From assembly GCA_963770275.1 (NCBI GenBank), contig CAVYPD010000036.1, positions 1 to 64,000 on the forward strand: a stretch of DNA of 64,000 nucleotides, given 5' to 3'. Positions 57,312 to 64,000 of this stretch are shown piece after piece. The stretch is from Roseiarcus sp963770275 (GTDB taxonomy: Bacteria > Pseudomonadota > Alphaproteobacteria > Rhizobiales > Beijerinckiaceae). The notes beneath the pieces were generated by a model. It was not told the DNA's origin and did not search any database. It was given only the letters and a program-made list of their open reading frames with translations. Position 1 is the first letter of the stretch, and every line of letters begins with the position of its first letter. The translations under genes were made by a program, and so were the position numbers.

Positions 57312-57386
57312 TCGTGCCTGCGAAGGCGGGCATCCAGCCATGGATTGCCGAAATTTGGGTTTCCCGCTCGCGCGGAATGACCACGA
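57312..57386. repeat. Dispersed repeat of the 'CPAKAGIQ' type
   Basis: TCGTGCCTGCGAAGGCGGGC at the left, ending in CGCGCGGAATGACCACGA. Its outer ends TCGTG and CACGA are inverted. Repeats with CCTGCGAAGGCGGG-ATCCAG and -CGGAATGAC ends are scattered in many alphaproteobacterial genomes. Intergenic here. Confidence 0.5.
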
Positions 57387-57580
57387 CGGCGAGCCGCGAT
57401 ACATCCGAGCCCTTGTTTCGGGACGAATGGCGGTCGTCGTTTGATCATCCTGACCATAGCACAAATTTCCTGGAAAGGGAATATGTTCCCTGCTTTCAGG
57501 CTTTTTTGCAAAAAGCCGGAGCACCAGTGACAGGCGCTTTGGCGGGCGTTTTTGCTGCGTCTCTTGGGTTGCGGCTCCTG

Positions 57581-58342
57581 CTAGAGTTGCACGCCGCGCG
57601 TCAGGGCGCCGTCGATGACGAGGTTCGTTCCGGTCGTAAAGCTGGAGGCGGGGCTGGCGAGAAAGACGATGCCGCGGCCGATCTCGTCGGCCTTCGCCAT
57701 TCGCCCGGTCGGGTTCAACGCGAGCGCCTGGTTGAAGAGGTCGGGCAGGTTTTTCTCGGCGCTTTGCCAGAAGCCGCCTTCGAAATAGGTGTTGCCGGGC
57801 GACACCGAATTCACCCGGATCATCTTCGCCGCGTGCTGATAGGCGAGTCTTTGCGCGTAATGAATGAGCGCCGCTTTCATCGCGCCATAAGCCGGACCCG
57901 TGAAATCGACCTCGCGCCCAGAGACCGAGGAAATGATGACGATCGAGGGGTGTTTTGATTTTTCGAGGAAGGGCAGGGCGGCGTTGACCGCGTTCACGGT
58001 GTGCATCATGTCGACGTCGAACGCCTTGCTCCAGGATTCCTCGACATCCTGCGCGGCGAGCGCTGATACGTTGGCGACCAGAATGTCGATTCCGCCCAGC
58101 GCCTTCGCGCTGTCGGCGATGAACTTTTGAAGCGCGGCTTTGTCGGCCACGTCGATGCCGGTCCCGTAGGCGTGCACGCCTTTGGCAGTCAAATCCTTGA
58201 CCGCGGCCTTCACCTCGTCCGCGTTGCGGGCGCAGATGGCGACGCTTGCGCCTTCCTGCGCGAAAATATCCGCAGCGGCGCGTCCGATGCCTTTCGTGCC
58301 GCCGGTCACGACCGCGCGCAGGCCCTTCAATCCGAGATCCAT
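57581..58342 (-). CDS. Short-chain dehydrogenase/reductase
   Basis: A 253-residue classical SDR from the ATG at 58342 with GGAGG upstream. NAD(P) motif TGGTKGIG (residues 13-20), NVS in place of the usual NAG (residues 91-93), Ser near S139 in IISSVSG, catalytic Y152 and K156 in YGAMK, and an end GTNLVIDGALTRGVQL. Cofactor preference and substrate cannot be given. It starts 230 bases from the divergent EamA gene. Confidence 0.88.
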   Translation of the reverse strand: MDLGLKGLRAVVTGGTKGIGRAAADIFAQEGASVAICARNADEVKAAVKDLTAKGVHAYGTGIDVADKAALQKFIADSAKALGGIDILVANVSALAAQDVEESWSKAFDVDMMHTVNAVNAALPFLEKSKHPSIVIISSVSGREVDFTGPAYGAMKAALIHYAQRLAYQHAAKMIRVNSVSPGNTYFEGGFWQSAEKNLPDLFNQALALNPTGRMAKADEIGRGIVFLASPASSFTTGTNLVIDGALTRGVQL

Positions 58343-58572
58343 GTTTCCCTCCGTAGTTTCAGTTAGGCGGCGGATAATCTTTGATTGTCGAGGCGCCTCG
58401 CATGTCATGGGGAACGACCATGTCGCGCGCTTCCTCCCTGCTCGCGCAAGCGAGAAATAGGCATCCAACTCCGTCGAGTTGTCCTCACCGCGAGGCGTGG
58501 GTCGCGCACCTTCGACGCATTGCTGCTCGACGAAGCCGTTGAGCGCGATACAAGGACGTGGGGAGATTGGCA

Positions 58573-59472
58573 ATGGCCGTCGGCGGGGTTTGGATTCCGG
58601 TCACGCTTCTGGCGTCGAGCGCGCAGACGCTGCGCAACGCGATGCAGCGCGATCTGATCGGCGCGCTCGGCGCGGTGGGCGCGGCGCAGGTGCGCTTCTT
58701 GTTTGGCCTGCCGTTCGCGGTGATGTTCCTCGTAGGGCTCTTGGTCGCAACTGGCCTTAGCGCTCCGCGGCTGACCGCGGTCAGTCTCGCATGGACCATA
58801 TTCGGCGCAGTGTCGCAGGTGATCGCGACCTCGCTCATGCTGGCGGCGATGCGCACCAAGAGCTTCGTCGTCGCCGTCGCCTATACCAAGACGGAAGCGG
58901 CGCAGATCGCGCTCTTCGGGCTCATCGCGCTCAACAATCCACCGACGGCGGCGCTGATCGCAGCGATCGCGCTGGCGACGATCGGCGTTGCGCTCATGGC
59001 GATCCGCAGCCGCAAGGAGCTTGTGGCCGATTGGCGATCGGCGGCGCTCGGTCTCTTCTCGGCCACCTTCTTCGCTTTCGCCGCCATCGGCTTTCGCTCG
59101 GCCGTGATCGGCGTCGAGAGCCCTTCGCTGGTCTTGTCCGCGTCGGTCATTCTGGTTGTTGGATTGGCGATTCAATCTGGGGCGCTCGGGCTTTATCTCG
59201 CCGCCTTTGACCGTGCCGGCGCCCGCGCCATCATCGACGCCTGGCGCTCGTCTCTGTTCGCCGGCTTGATGGGCGCGCTCGCGTCGCAGCTCTGGTTTGT
59301 CGCCTTCGCGCTCAGCGAAGCGGCGCCGGTGCGCACGCTGGCGCTGATCGAGGTGCCGATGGCCCAAGTCGTGTCGCTGAAAATGTTTCGCGAGCCGCCG
59401 AGCTTGCGCGAAGGGCTCGGCATTAGCCTGATCGTGATCGCCGCGGGAATTCTCGTGTGGACGGCCCGATGA
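58573..59472 (+). CDS. EamA/DMT-family transporter
   Basis: A 299-residue inner-membrane protein with about ten hydrophobic segments in two repeats of five, as in drug/metabolite exporters (LLASSAQTLRNAMQRDLIG at the start, GLGISLIVIAAGILVWTAR at the end). The start ATG at 58573 has GGGGAG upstream. The substrate is unknown. Frame intact. Confidence 0.82.
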   Translation: MAVGGVWIPVTLLASSAQTLRNAMQRDLIGALGAVGAAQVRFLFGLPFAVMFLVGLLVATGLSAPRLTAVSLAWTIFGAVSQVIATSLMLAAMRTKSFVVAVAYTKTEAAQIALFGLIALNNPPTAALIAAIALATIGVALMAIRSRKELVADWRSAALGLFSATFFAFAAIGFRSAVIGVESPSLVLSASVILVVGLAIQSGALGLYLAAFDRAGARAIIDAWRSSLFAGLMGALASQLWFVAFALSEAAPVRTLALIEVPMAQVVSLKMFREPPSLREGLGISLIVIAAGILVWTAR

Positions 59473-59609
59473 GACGGACGTAACGAGTTTTCCCACGACG
59501 TGCACGGTGAGCGGCCCGCAATCTGGCGCGCAACGCATCACATCGCCCCGCGATGGAGATTTCAAGCGATAGAACCGTGAGGGGAGGTCAGCAACGCGTA
59601 GGGCTATCG

Positions 59610-60002
59610 TCAGGTCCTGTTGCCCACATGCTGCTCTGCGCCGTCAACCGGATCGAGCCAGCGTTCGCGTCGCGGCGTCCACAATTCATAAGCCGGCGTG
59701 AAATCCGTGGGCGCATCGTCGAAGGCGCCGACTCGAACTTCGACCTCGTTGACGCCGTCGACAAGCCCAAACACGGAAGACCCGCACGTGGCGCAAAAGT
59801 GACGGTTGTCGGTGGTTTGCCTCCAGCTTCCGGTCTCTCCGGTCACCGAGACTTGGTCCGACGGCCAGACCGCAAAAAAATTGCCAAGCGAGCCGGTCTC
59901 CTTACGACACACCAGGCAGTGGCAAAGACCGACTCGGAGGGGCTCCCCGCTAACCTCAAACCTCACTTGACCGCAGTTGCAGCCGCCCGTTCGCTTTCGC
60001 AT
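59610..60002 (-). CDS. GFA-family zinc protein (CENP-V/GFA domain)
   Basis: A 130-residue cytoplasmic protein of the glutathione-dependent formaldehyde-activating (GFA) fold. The zinc ligands are visible as CNCGQVRF (C-x-C), CHCLVCRK and CATCGSS. Members are thought to bind zinc and small thiols, but most, including this one, have no proven activity. Frame intact. Convergent with the EamA transporter gene. Confidence 0.85.
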   Translation of the reverse strand: MRKRTGGCNCGQVRFEVSGEPLRVGLCHCLVCRKETGSLGNFFAVWPSDQVSVTGETGSWRQTTDNRHFCATCGSSVFGLVDGVNEVEVRVGAFDDAPTDFTPAYELWTPRRERWLDPVDGAEQHVGNRT

Positions 60003-60235
60003 GTCTCACGCTTCGACTCCGGATCAATGAGCCTGTGCCGCTCGGAGTCCTTTCCACAACAACACGCTCGGTGGCGGGCATTTGTTCCATAGAGGCGGAT
60101 GCTGTCGGTTAGGCGAGCCGCCATGCAGACGCGAGATGCTCGGCCTACCTTGATCGTCCTCGCCACTGAGATTCCGGTCTGGACGGCTAGCTGAGACGCG
60201 CCCATACGCAAGCCAATCTGGAGGGAGATGATCGG

Positions 60236-60846
60236 ATGAAAACGCTTGCTCAATTCGTACGGACGACAATTCTCGGCGGCGTTATTTTCCTGGCGCCAAT
60301 CGTCGTGCTGATTGTCATCCTCGCCAAGGCGTTCGGCTACGCAAAGACGGGCGTACACGCCGTTGTTGTTCACGTTCCCGGCGGTTTCGGACTTGAGCAT
60401 CGGCGTGGCCACGACGCTTTCGATCGCGACGGTCGCCCTGGTCTGCCTTCTTGCCGGGCTCATCGCTCAGACCGTGATCGCGCAACGCCTCGTCAACGTC
60501 TTGGAGGCTTCGGTGCTGTCGAAGATTCCAGCCTACGAGTATCTGAAACAGGAGAGCGCAAGCGCCTTGGGCGTCGCCGAGATTGGGGAGCTTCCCGTTG
60601 TGTTCGTGCCCATGGAAGGGGGATGGCAGCTCGGCGTTCAAACCGAAGCGCTTGAGCAACGGCCTCGTCTCGATCTTCGTCCCCGGCGCGCCGAACCCGC
60701 ACTCGGGCTCGGTCTTTTTCTTCTCGACGGACATTGTTCGGCCTGCGGGCATCAAGCTCGCCGCTGGGCTCGGCTGCCTCAGGCGATGCGGCGCCGGCGC
60801 ATCCGCTCTCGGCGCCGATTGGCCCTCTGAGACTGCGCGGGGATGA
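60236..60846 (+). pseudogene. DUF502 membrane protein, two apparent +1 frameshifts
   Basis: The ATG at 60236, after TGGAGGGAG, begins MKTLAQFVRTTILGGVIFLA, the DUF502 N-terminus. The frame breaks near 60356, after which the next frame reads TPLLFTFPAVSDLSIGVATT and LVCLLAGLIAQTVIAQRLVN, VLSKIPAYEYLK. A second shift near 60656 leads to NGLVSIFVPGAPNPHSGSVF and ends at 60846. Together they make about 200 residues with two membrane spans, the usual size. DUF502 proteins are widespread in Proteobacteria without a known role. Confidence 0.75.
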
Positions 60847-60877
60847 CGCCTCCAACATCGATACAAGAGGAGCGGCG

Positions 60878-61816
60878 TTACGGCTTCGCCGGCGCGGCGG
60901 GGCCGAGCGGGGGCAGGCTCTTCAGATAGACGGCGATCGCCTGACGGTCGGACTCGGGCAATTCGGCCAGGTTGCGAACAACCGCGGTCATGCCCGCGCC
61001 AAGGACGTCGCCGCCAGGCGTGAAGCCGCTGGTCAGAGCCTCGACAATGTCGGCGTCGGTCCAGTTCAGAAAGTCGCCGCCTCTCAGGTTCGCCGCCTTG
61101 CCATGACCGTCAGGCAATGGCGCGCCGGCGAGCGCATGCTTCAAGTCCATCTCGCCCAGAAAACCCCGTGGCGTGTGGCATTCGCCGCAATGGCCGGGGC
61201 CCTCGACGAGATAGCGGCCGCGGTTCCATTGTTCGCTTTGCGATGGGTCGGGGCGAAGGCCGGCATTGTCGAAATAGAGGAGCTTCCACAAACCCACAGC
61301 GCGGCGGATGGAGAAGGGAAAGGGGAGGGCGTTCGCCGGCGCTTTGCCCTTGACCGGCGGCACGGTGCGCAGGAACGCCGCGAGATCGGCGACATCCTTC
61401 GGGGTCATGCGCTGATAGGAGGCGTAGGGGAAGGCCGGGTAGAAGTGCTGGCCGTCGGGGGAAACGCCCGACAGGAGCGCGTTGGCGACATCGACCGGGC
61501 GCCAGGCGCCGATCCCGTCGACCGGATCGGTGGAGATATTCGGCGGGTAGAACGAGCCGAACGGAGTCTTGAGTTCGAGCCCGCCGCCAAGCTTTAAGGG
61601 ATCGTCCTGGCCCGGCGACTTGTGGCACGACTCGCAGCCGCCGGCGTAGAAAACGAGCCGCCCAGCGGCGGGGTCGCCGACCAGGCCGAGCGCTTGCCAT
61701 TCCTCAGCCGAATAGCGCGGCCGAGGCGCCGACAGCGCCCATGCCAGCGCGGCCCCGGCGATGACGACGACCGCGAGGACCGCGGCAACCCACTTCATCC
61801 GCGCGGGCGAGCTCAT
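60878..61816 (-). CDS. Diheme cytochrome c
   Basis: A 312-residue periplasmic electron carrier anchored by an N-terminal membrane span (WVAAVLAVVVIAGAALAWAL). Two heme c sites: CESCH (near residue 61) and CGECH (near residue 211), each in a class I-like domain, with candidate axial Met residues in AGMTAV and ASYQRMTP. It resembles the cytochrome subunits of alcohol or sulfite-type dehydrogenases, but no dehydrogenase is next to it. Probably co-transcribed with the cytochrome c' gene 25 bases upstream. Confidence 0.88.
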   Translation of the reverse strand: MSSPARMKWVAAVLAVVVIAGAALAWALSAPRPRYSAEEWQALGLVGDPAAGRLVFYAGGCESCHKSPGQDDPLKLGGGLELKTPFGSFYPPNISTDPVDGIGAWRPVDVANALLSGVSPDGQHFYPAFPYASYQRMTPKDVADLAAFLRTVPPVKGKAPANALPFPFSIRRAVGLWKLLYFDNAGLRPDPSQSEQWNRGRYLVEGPGHCGECHTPRGFLGEMDLKHALAGAPLPDGHGKAANLRGGDFLNWTDADIVEALTSGFTPGGDVLGAGMTAVVRNLAELPESDRQAIAVYLKSLPPLGPAAPAKP

Positions 61817-61841
61817 ATCCGCGCGCGGGCGAACTCAAGTC

Positions 61842-62279
61842 TCAGCCGCTTTTGGCCTTGTAGAGTTCGTGGCAGCTGCCGCAGTTCTTGAACACGGCCG
61901 GCGCGAGCTGCTTGAATGTCGCCTCGTCGGTAATTCCGGCCTGGGCGGCTTGGACGTCCTTGACGAATTGGGCGAAGCGGGCGTCGAAGTCCGCCTTGTT
62001 CTCCCAGATCGCGGGCAGCGCCGCCGTTCCGCCGCCGGTCTTGCTGTTGTCAGGAAACAACGCTGCGGATTTCGTCGCGCCTTCGTTGAGCGTCTTCAGG
62101 GACTCCTTCACCGTCGCCAGATTGAACGGGATCTTGTCCTTCGACATGCCGAACAGCGTCTTCGCGGCTTCTCCGTCGTGCTTCATGAGCGCTCGCCGCT
62201 CGGCGATCGGATCGGTGTCGGCCAATACGGCGGTGATGCCGCAAGCCAGCGCGATTGCCACTGCCACTAAGCGTTTCAT
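61842..62279 (-). CDS. Cytochrome c' (class II)
   Basis: A 145-residue periplasmic protein with Sec signal (LVAVAIALACGITAVLA) and a four-helix fold ending in the heme motif CGSCHELYKAKSG, as in class II cytochromes. These bind nitric oxide or carry electrons (known for the family). First gene of a probable two-gene operon with the diheme cytochrome c. Confidence 0.9.
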   Translation of the reverse strand: MKRLVAVAIALACGITAVLADTDPIAERRALMKHDGEAAKTLFGMSKDKIPFNLATVKESLKTLNEGATKSAALFPDNSKTGGGTAALPAIWENKADFDARFAQFVKDVQAAQAGITDEATFKQLAPAVFKNCGSCHELYKAKSG

Positions 62280-62502
62280 GAGCCTCTCCCAGACAATACC
62301 TGCGTGCTAAACACGGCCGCTGCCGCGTTTATTCTCGCAGGACAGCAATAATTGCGCGGGATCGCAATCCAAAATCTTTGTGTTCAAGCGCAGGGCGCCG
62401 CCTCGCGCGCCATCATGGGCCGCGAGGCGCGCGCTGCGATTGGCTGGAGCATCCTCGCCGGAGGCGCGAAAACTCGGCCGCCCCCAGCTCTGATAAGCCG
62501 TT

Positions 62503-62814
62503 CTAATCAATCGCGGACAGGATGTGAATCGTCCGTTTGGCGACGAGATCCTTGGTCTTTTCCGAGTACGTCTTCATGTGTGGCGCGGCGACGTGAGCCC
62601 TGAGCGCCTCGGGGCTTTCCCAGGATTCGAGAACAACCAGACTGTCCGACCCGAAATCAGCCTGGAAAGGGCCGACACTCGCGGCGTCGATGTGACCGGC
62701 ATATTCGATGCACCCCTTTTCGGCGTGCACATTGGGAACGTTGGCGCGAAAGGCGGTCAGAAGCTCGTCGCGGCGGCCCGGATTGGCGGTTATGATGGCG
62801 ACTACGCGGATCAT
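62503..62814 (-). CDS. Antibiotic biosynthesis monooxygenase (ABM) domain protein
   Basis: A 103-residue dimeric alpha-beta barrel protein: MIRVVAIITANPGRRDELLT, then NVHAEKGCIEYAGHID and LESWESPEALRAHVAAPHMK, which is the ABM/YgiN pattern. It could act as a quinol monooxygenase or have another role; the family label is broader than its name. No neighbours help. Frame intact. Confidence 0.82.
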   Translation of the reverse strand: MIRVVAIITANPGRRDELLTAFRANVPNVHAEKGCIEYAGHIDAASVGPFQADFGSDSLVVLESWESPEALRAHVAAPHMKTYSEKTKDLVAKRTIHILSAID

Positions 62815-63165
62815 TTGTTACTCTCGCTGTTGGTTCGGCTCCCGGCCGGCGCTGCGCACATAACCTCACCCGCTCCGCCTTCGCCAGCGAAAAGCTGCGC
62901 GCCAAGTGGCGCTCCTTTCAGAGGTCGAAACGGCGATTATCGCCTGGCTTTGGGAACGACGGCGCGCCGCGCAAGAGCGGCCGCGCACATTCCTCCCTGT
63001 CGCCGGGAGGGTCAGCTGCTTCTCTGTCGTCCCAGCTTCTCCCGCAAACCGAAAAGCGCCGGGGGTCCGCAGTCGAGTTCAGCGCGCGCCATCCGTTCCT
63101 TGCGTCGCCGCCGCTGGCGCCCTATCGCAGTGCAGCATATCCCCTCTTCGCCCGCAAGCCGGCCC
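62815..63165. other. Gene-free stretch upstream of carbonic anhydrase
   Basis: About 350 GC-rich bases between divergent genes. Long open frames cross it because of low AT content, but none has start signals. It must hold the promoters of the ABM protein and carbonic anhydrase genes; I find no clear boxes. Confidence 0.45.
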
Positions 63166-63769
63166 ATGGATCCCCTGATCGAAGGTTACCGCCGTTTCCG
63201 CGCCGAGATCTGGCCGGGCGAACGGGCGCGTTACGAGGCCTTGTCCCATTGGGGACAGAGCCCGGAGGCCATGGTCATCGCCTGTTCGGATTCTCGCGTC
63301 GACCCGCAGACGATCTTCGGGGCGGTGCCTGGCGAATTGTTCGTGGTGCGCAACGTCGCGGCGCTCGTTCCGCCCTATATCGCCTGACCCCGGCCACCAC
63401 GGAACGAGCGCGGCGCTGGAGTTTGGCGTCAGGGTGCTCAAGATTCCGCGGCTGGTGGTGCTGGGACACGGGCAGTGCGGCGGTGTGAAGGCGATGGCTT
63501 TTGGGCCGCCGCCGCAGGCGCAAGACTTCATCGCCACGTGGGTTGAGCTCGGCAAGCCCGCACTCGTCGCCGCGGGGGACGAGCCAGAGGGGCGCCTCGA
63601 ACGGATCGAGGCGGAGGTCGTGCGCCTCTCGCTCGCCAACCTCATGACCTTCCCGTGGATCGCCGAGGCGGTCGCTGCACATCGGCTCGTTCTTCAGGGC
63701 TTTCTGTTCGACGTCCACACGGGGGTGCTTGCGCATGTCGGGCCAAGCGCGCTTGAGCCGGTGGATTGA
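63166..63769 (+). pseudogene. Beta-carbonic anhydrase, one apparent +1 frameshift
   Basis: Zinc enzyme for CO2-bicarbonate interconversion. From the ATG at 63166: MDPLIEGYRRFRAEIWPGER, then MVIACSDSRVDP (first Zn Cys, Asp-Arg dyad) and VVRNVAALVPPYIA followed by a TGA. The next frame continues PGHHGTSAALEFGVRVLKIP and VVLGHGQCGGVKAM (the other Zn ligands, His and Cys) to a stop at 63769. One extra base near 63385 explains it; corrected length is about 200 residues, normal for the family. Confidence 0.85.
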
Positions 63770-63827
63770 AGCCTGCGCCGGCATTCGGAGGAACGGCGCG
63801 GCGCCGAGTCCGTCCCAAGGCGCCTCA

Positions 63828-64000
63828 TCACTTCGACAAACTGGCGCGCACAAGCGGCAGCGGAGCCTCGTAACGCGTCGGCCTGCCTTCGTCGACGTTA
63901 TCGAAAAGAATAAGGACCGTCGCCTTGTCGGGCGTTTCGCTGAGGACGGTGAGGGTTTCCGCCTTTTCCGTCTCCCTTTCCGCTTCCCCTTTCTTATTCC
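63828..64000 (-). CDS. Partial unknown protein (C-terminus only)
   Basis: The last 57 codons of a minus-strand gene that runs off the right edge. It has a charged stretch (NKKGEAERETEKAE) and ends ETLTVLSETPDKATVLILFD followed by NVDEGRPTRYEAPLPLVRAS and LSK. Codon use is gene-like. No family recognised. Confidence 0.5.
   Translation of the reverse strand, partial: NKKGEAERETEKAETLTVLSETPDKATVLILFDNVDEGRPTRYEAPLPLVRASLSK

Larger units (their letters stand above)
56969..57580. other. Gene-free stretch rich in inverted repeats
   Basis: About 610 bases between the glycosyltransferase and the SDR gene, which are convergent. It includes a nested palindrome at 57121-57191 and a dispersed repeat at 57312-57386. 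Open frames here have no coding character or start signals. Confidence 0.6.

Overview
The window is GC-rich (AT-rich only in a few islands) and looks like an alphaproteobacterial chromosome, most likely order Hyphomicrobiales (Rhizobiales), perhaps near Beijerinckiaceae. This rests on gene content and order seen here: a CIRCE-controlled groESL, a cpdR-type single-domain receiver divergent from an N-formylglutamate amidohydrolase followed by hisN, argH divergent from a tlpA-like gene, thrB overlapping rnhA, and dispersed palindromic repeats of kinds common in this order. The family-level guess is inference. I saw no tRNA, rRNA, CRISPR array, insertion-sequence transposase or prophage structural block.

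Layout. 1-4.7 kb: tail of an unknown secreted protein, then a polyamine-type ABC operon (potA-potD-potB-potC, minus strand). 4.8-7 kb: groES-groEL with CIRCE and promoter. 7.3-8.7 kb: two small secreted His/Tyr-rich proteins. 8.9-11.6 kb: cpdR, N-formylglutamate amidohydrolase, hisN. 11.6-12.5 kb: gene-poor stretch with a dispersed repeat and a decayed Crp/Fnr HTH. 12.5-15.6 kb: leuS and lptE. 15.7-23.2 kb: a peptide/amide import set (dppBCDF-like, DUF2852, solute-binding protein, amidase). 23.3-27 kb: YciI-like protein, MltB-like lytic transglycosylase and a membrane protein split by a repeat. 27-29.9 kb: an uncharacterised minus-strand cluster. 30-36.6 kb: ackA, Orn/Lys/Arg decarboxylase, HlyD-FUSC efflux pair, GNAT. 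37-40.6 kb: periplasmic trehalase and a redox-domain adenylate cyclase. 41.7-44.8 kb: zinc uptake genes with zur. 45.5-50.5 kb: argH/tlpA, a cupin remnant and a GGDEF-EAL protein. 50.9-52.2 kb: decayed FeeM-like acyl amino acid synthase gene and a small protein gene with an internal amber codon. 52.6-58.3 kb: rnhA-thrB, ugd, glycosyltransferase, a repeat-rich gap and an SDR. 58.6-64 kb: EamA transporter, GFA enzyme, DUF502, two cytochromes c, a monooxygenase-fold protein, beta-carbonic anhydrase and an unknown partial gene.

The most pervasive property is the number of broken reading frames: about 20 apparent frameshifts, roughly one per 3 kb, hitting even genes expected to be essential or highly conserved (leuS, argH, lptE, zur). 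Nearly all are +1 shifts. That bias argues for uncorrected insertion errors in the sequence more than for pseudogenisation, so most genes typed here as pseudogene may be intact in the organism. Genuine decay is more likely for the Crp/Fnr remnant, the truncated cupin and perhaps the 50.9-52.2 kb pair.

The most interesting biology: the unnamed cluster at 27-29.9 kb behind an AT-rich promoter region with inverted repeats; the FeeM-like synthase gene with a TACCC-N4-GGGTA palindrome upstream; a cyclase joining a histidine-bearing membrane module, a 2Fe-2S domain and a class III catalytic domain; and two palindromic repeat families found inside coding sequence, one in-frame in dppF and one splitting a membrane protein gene.
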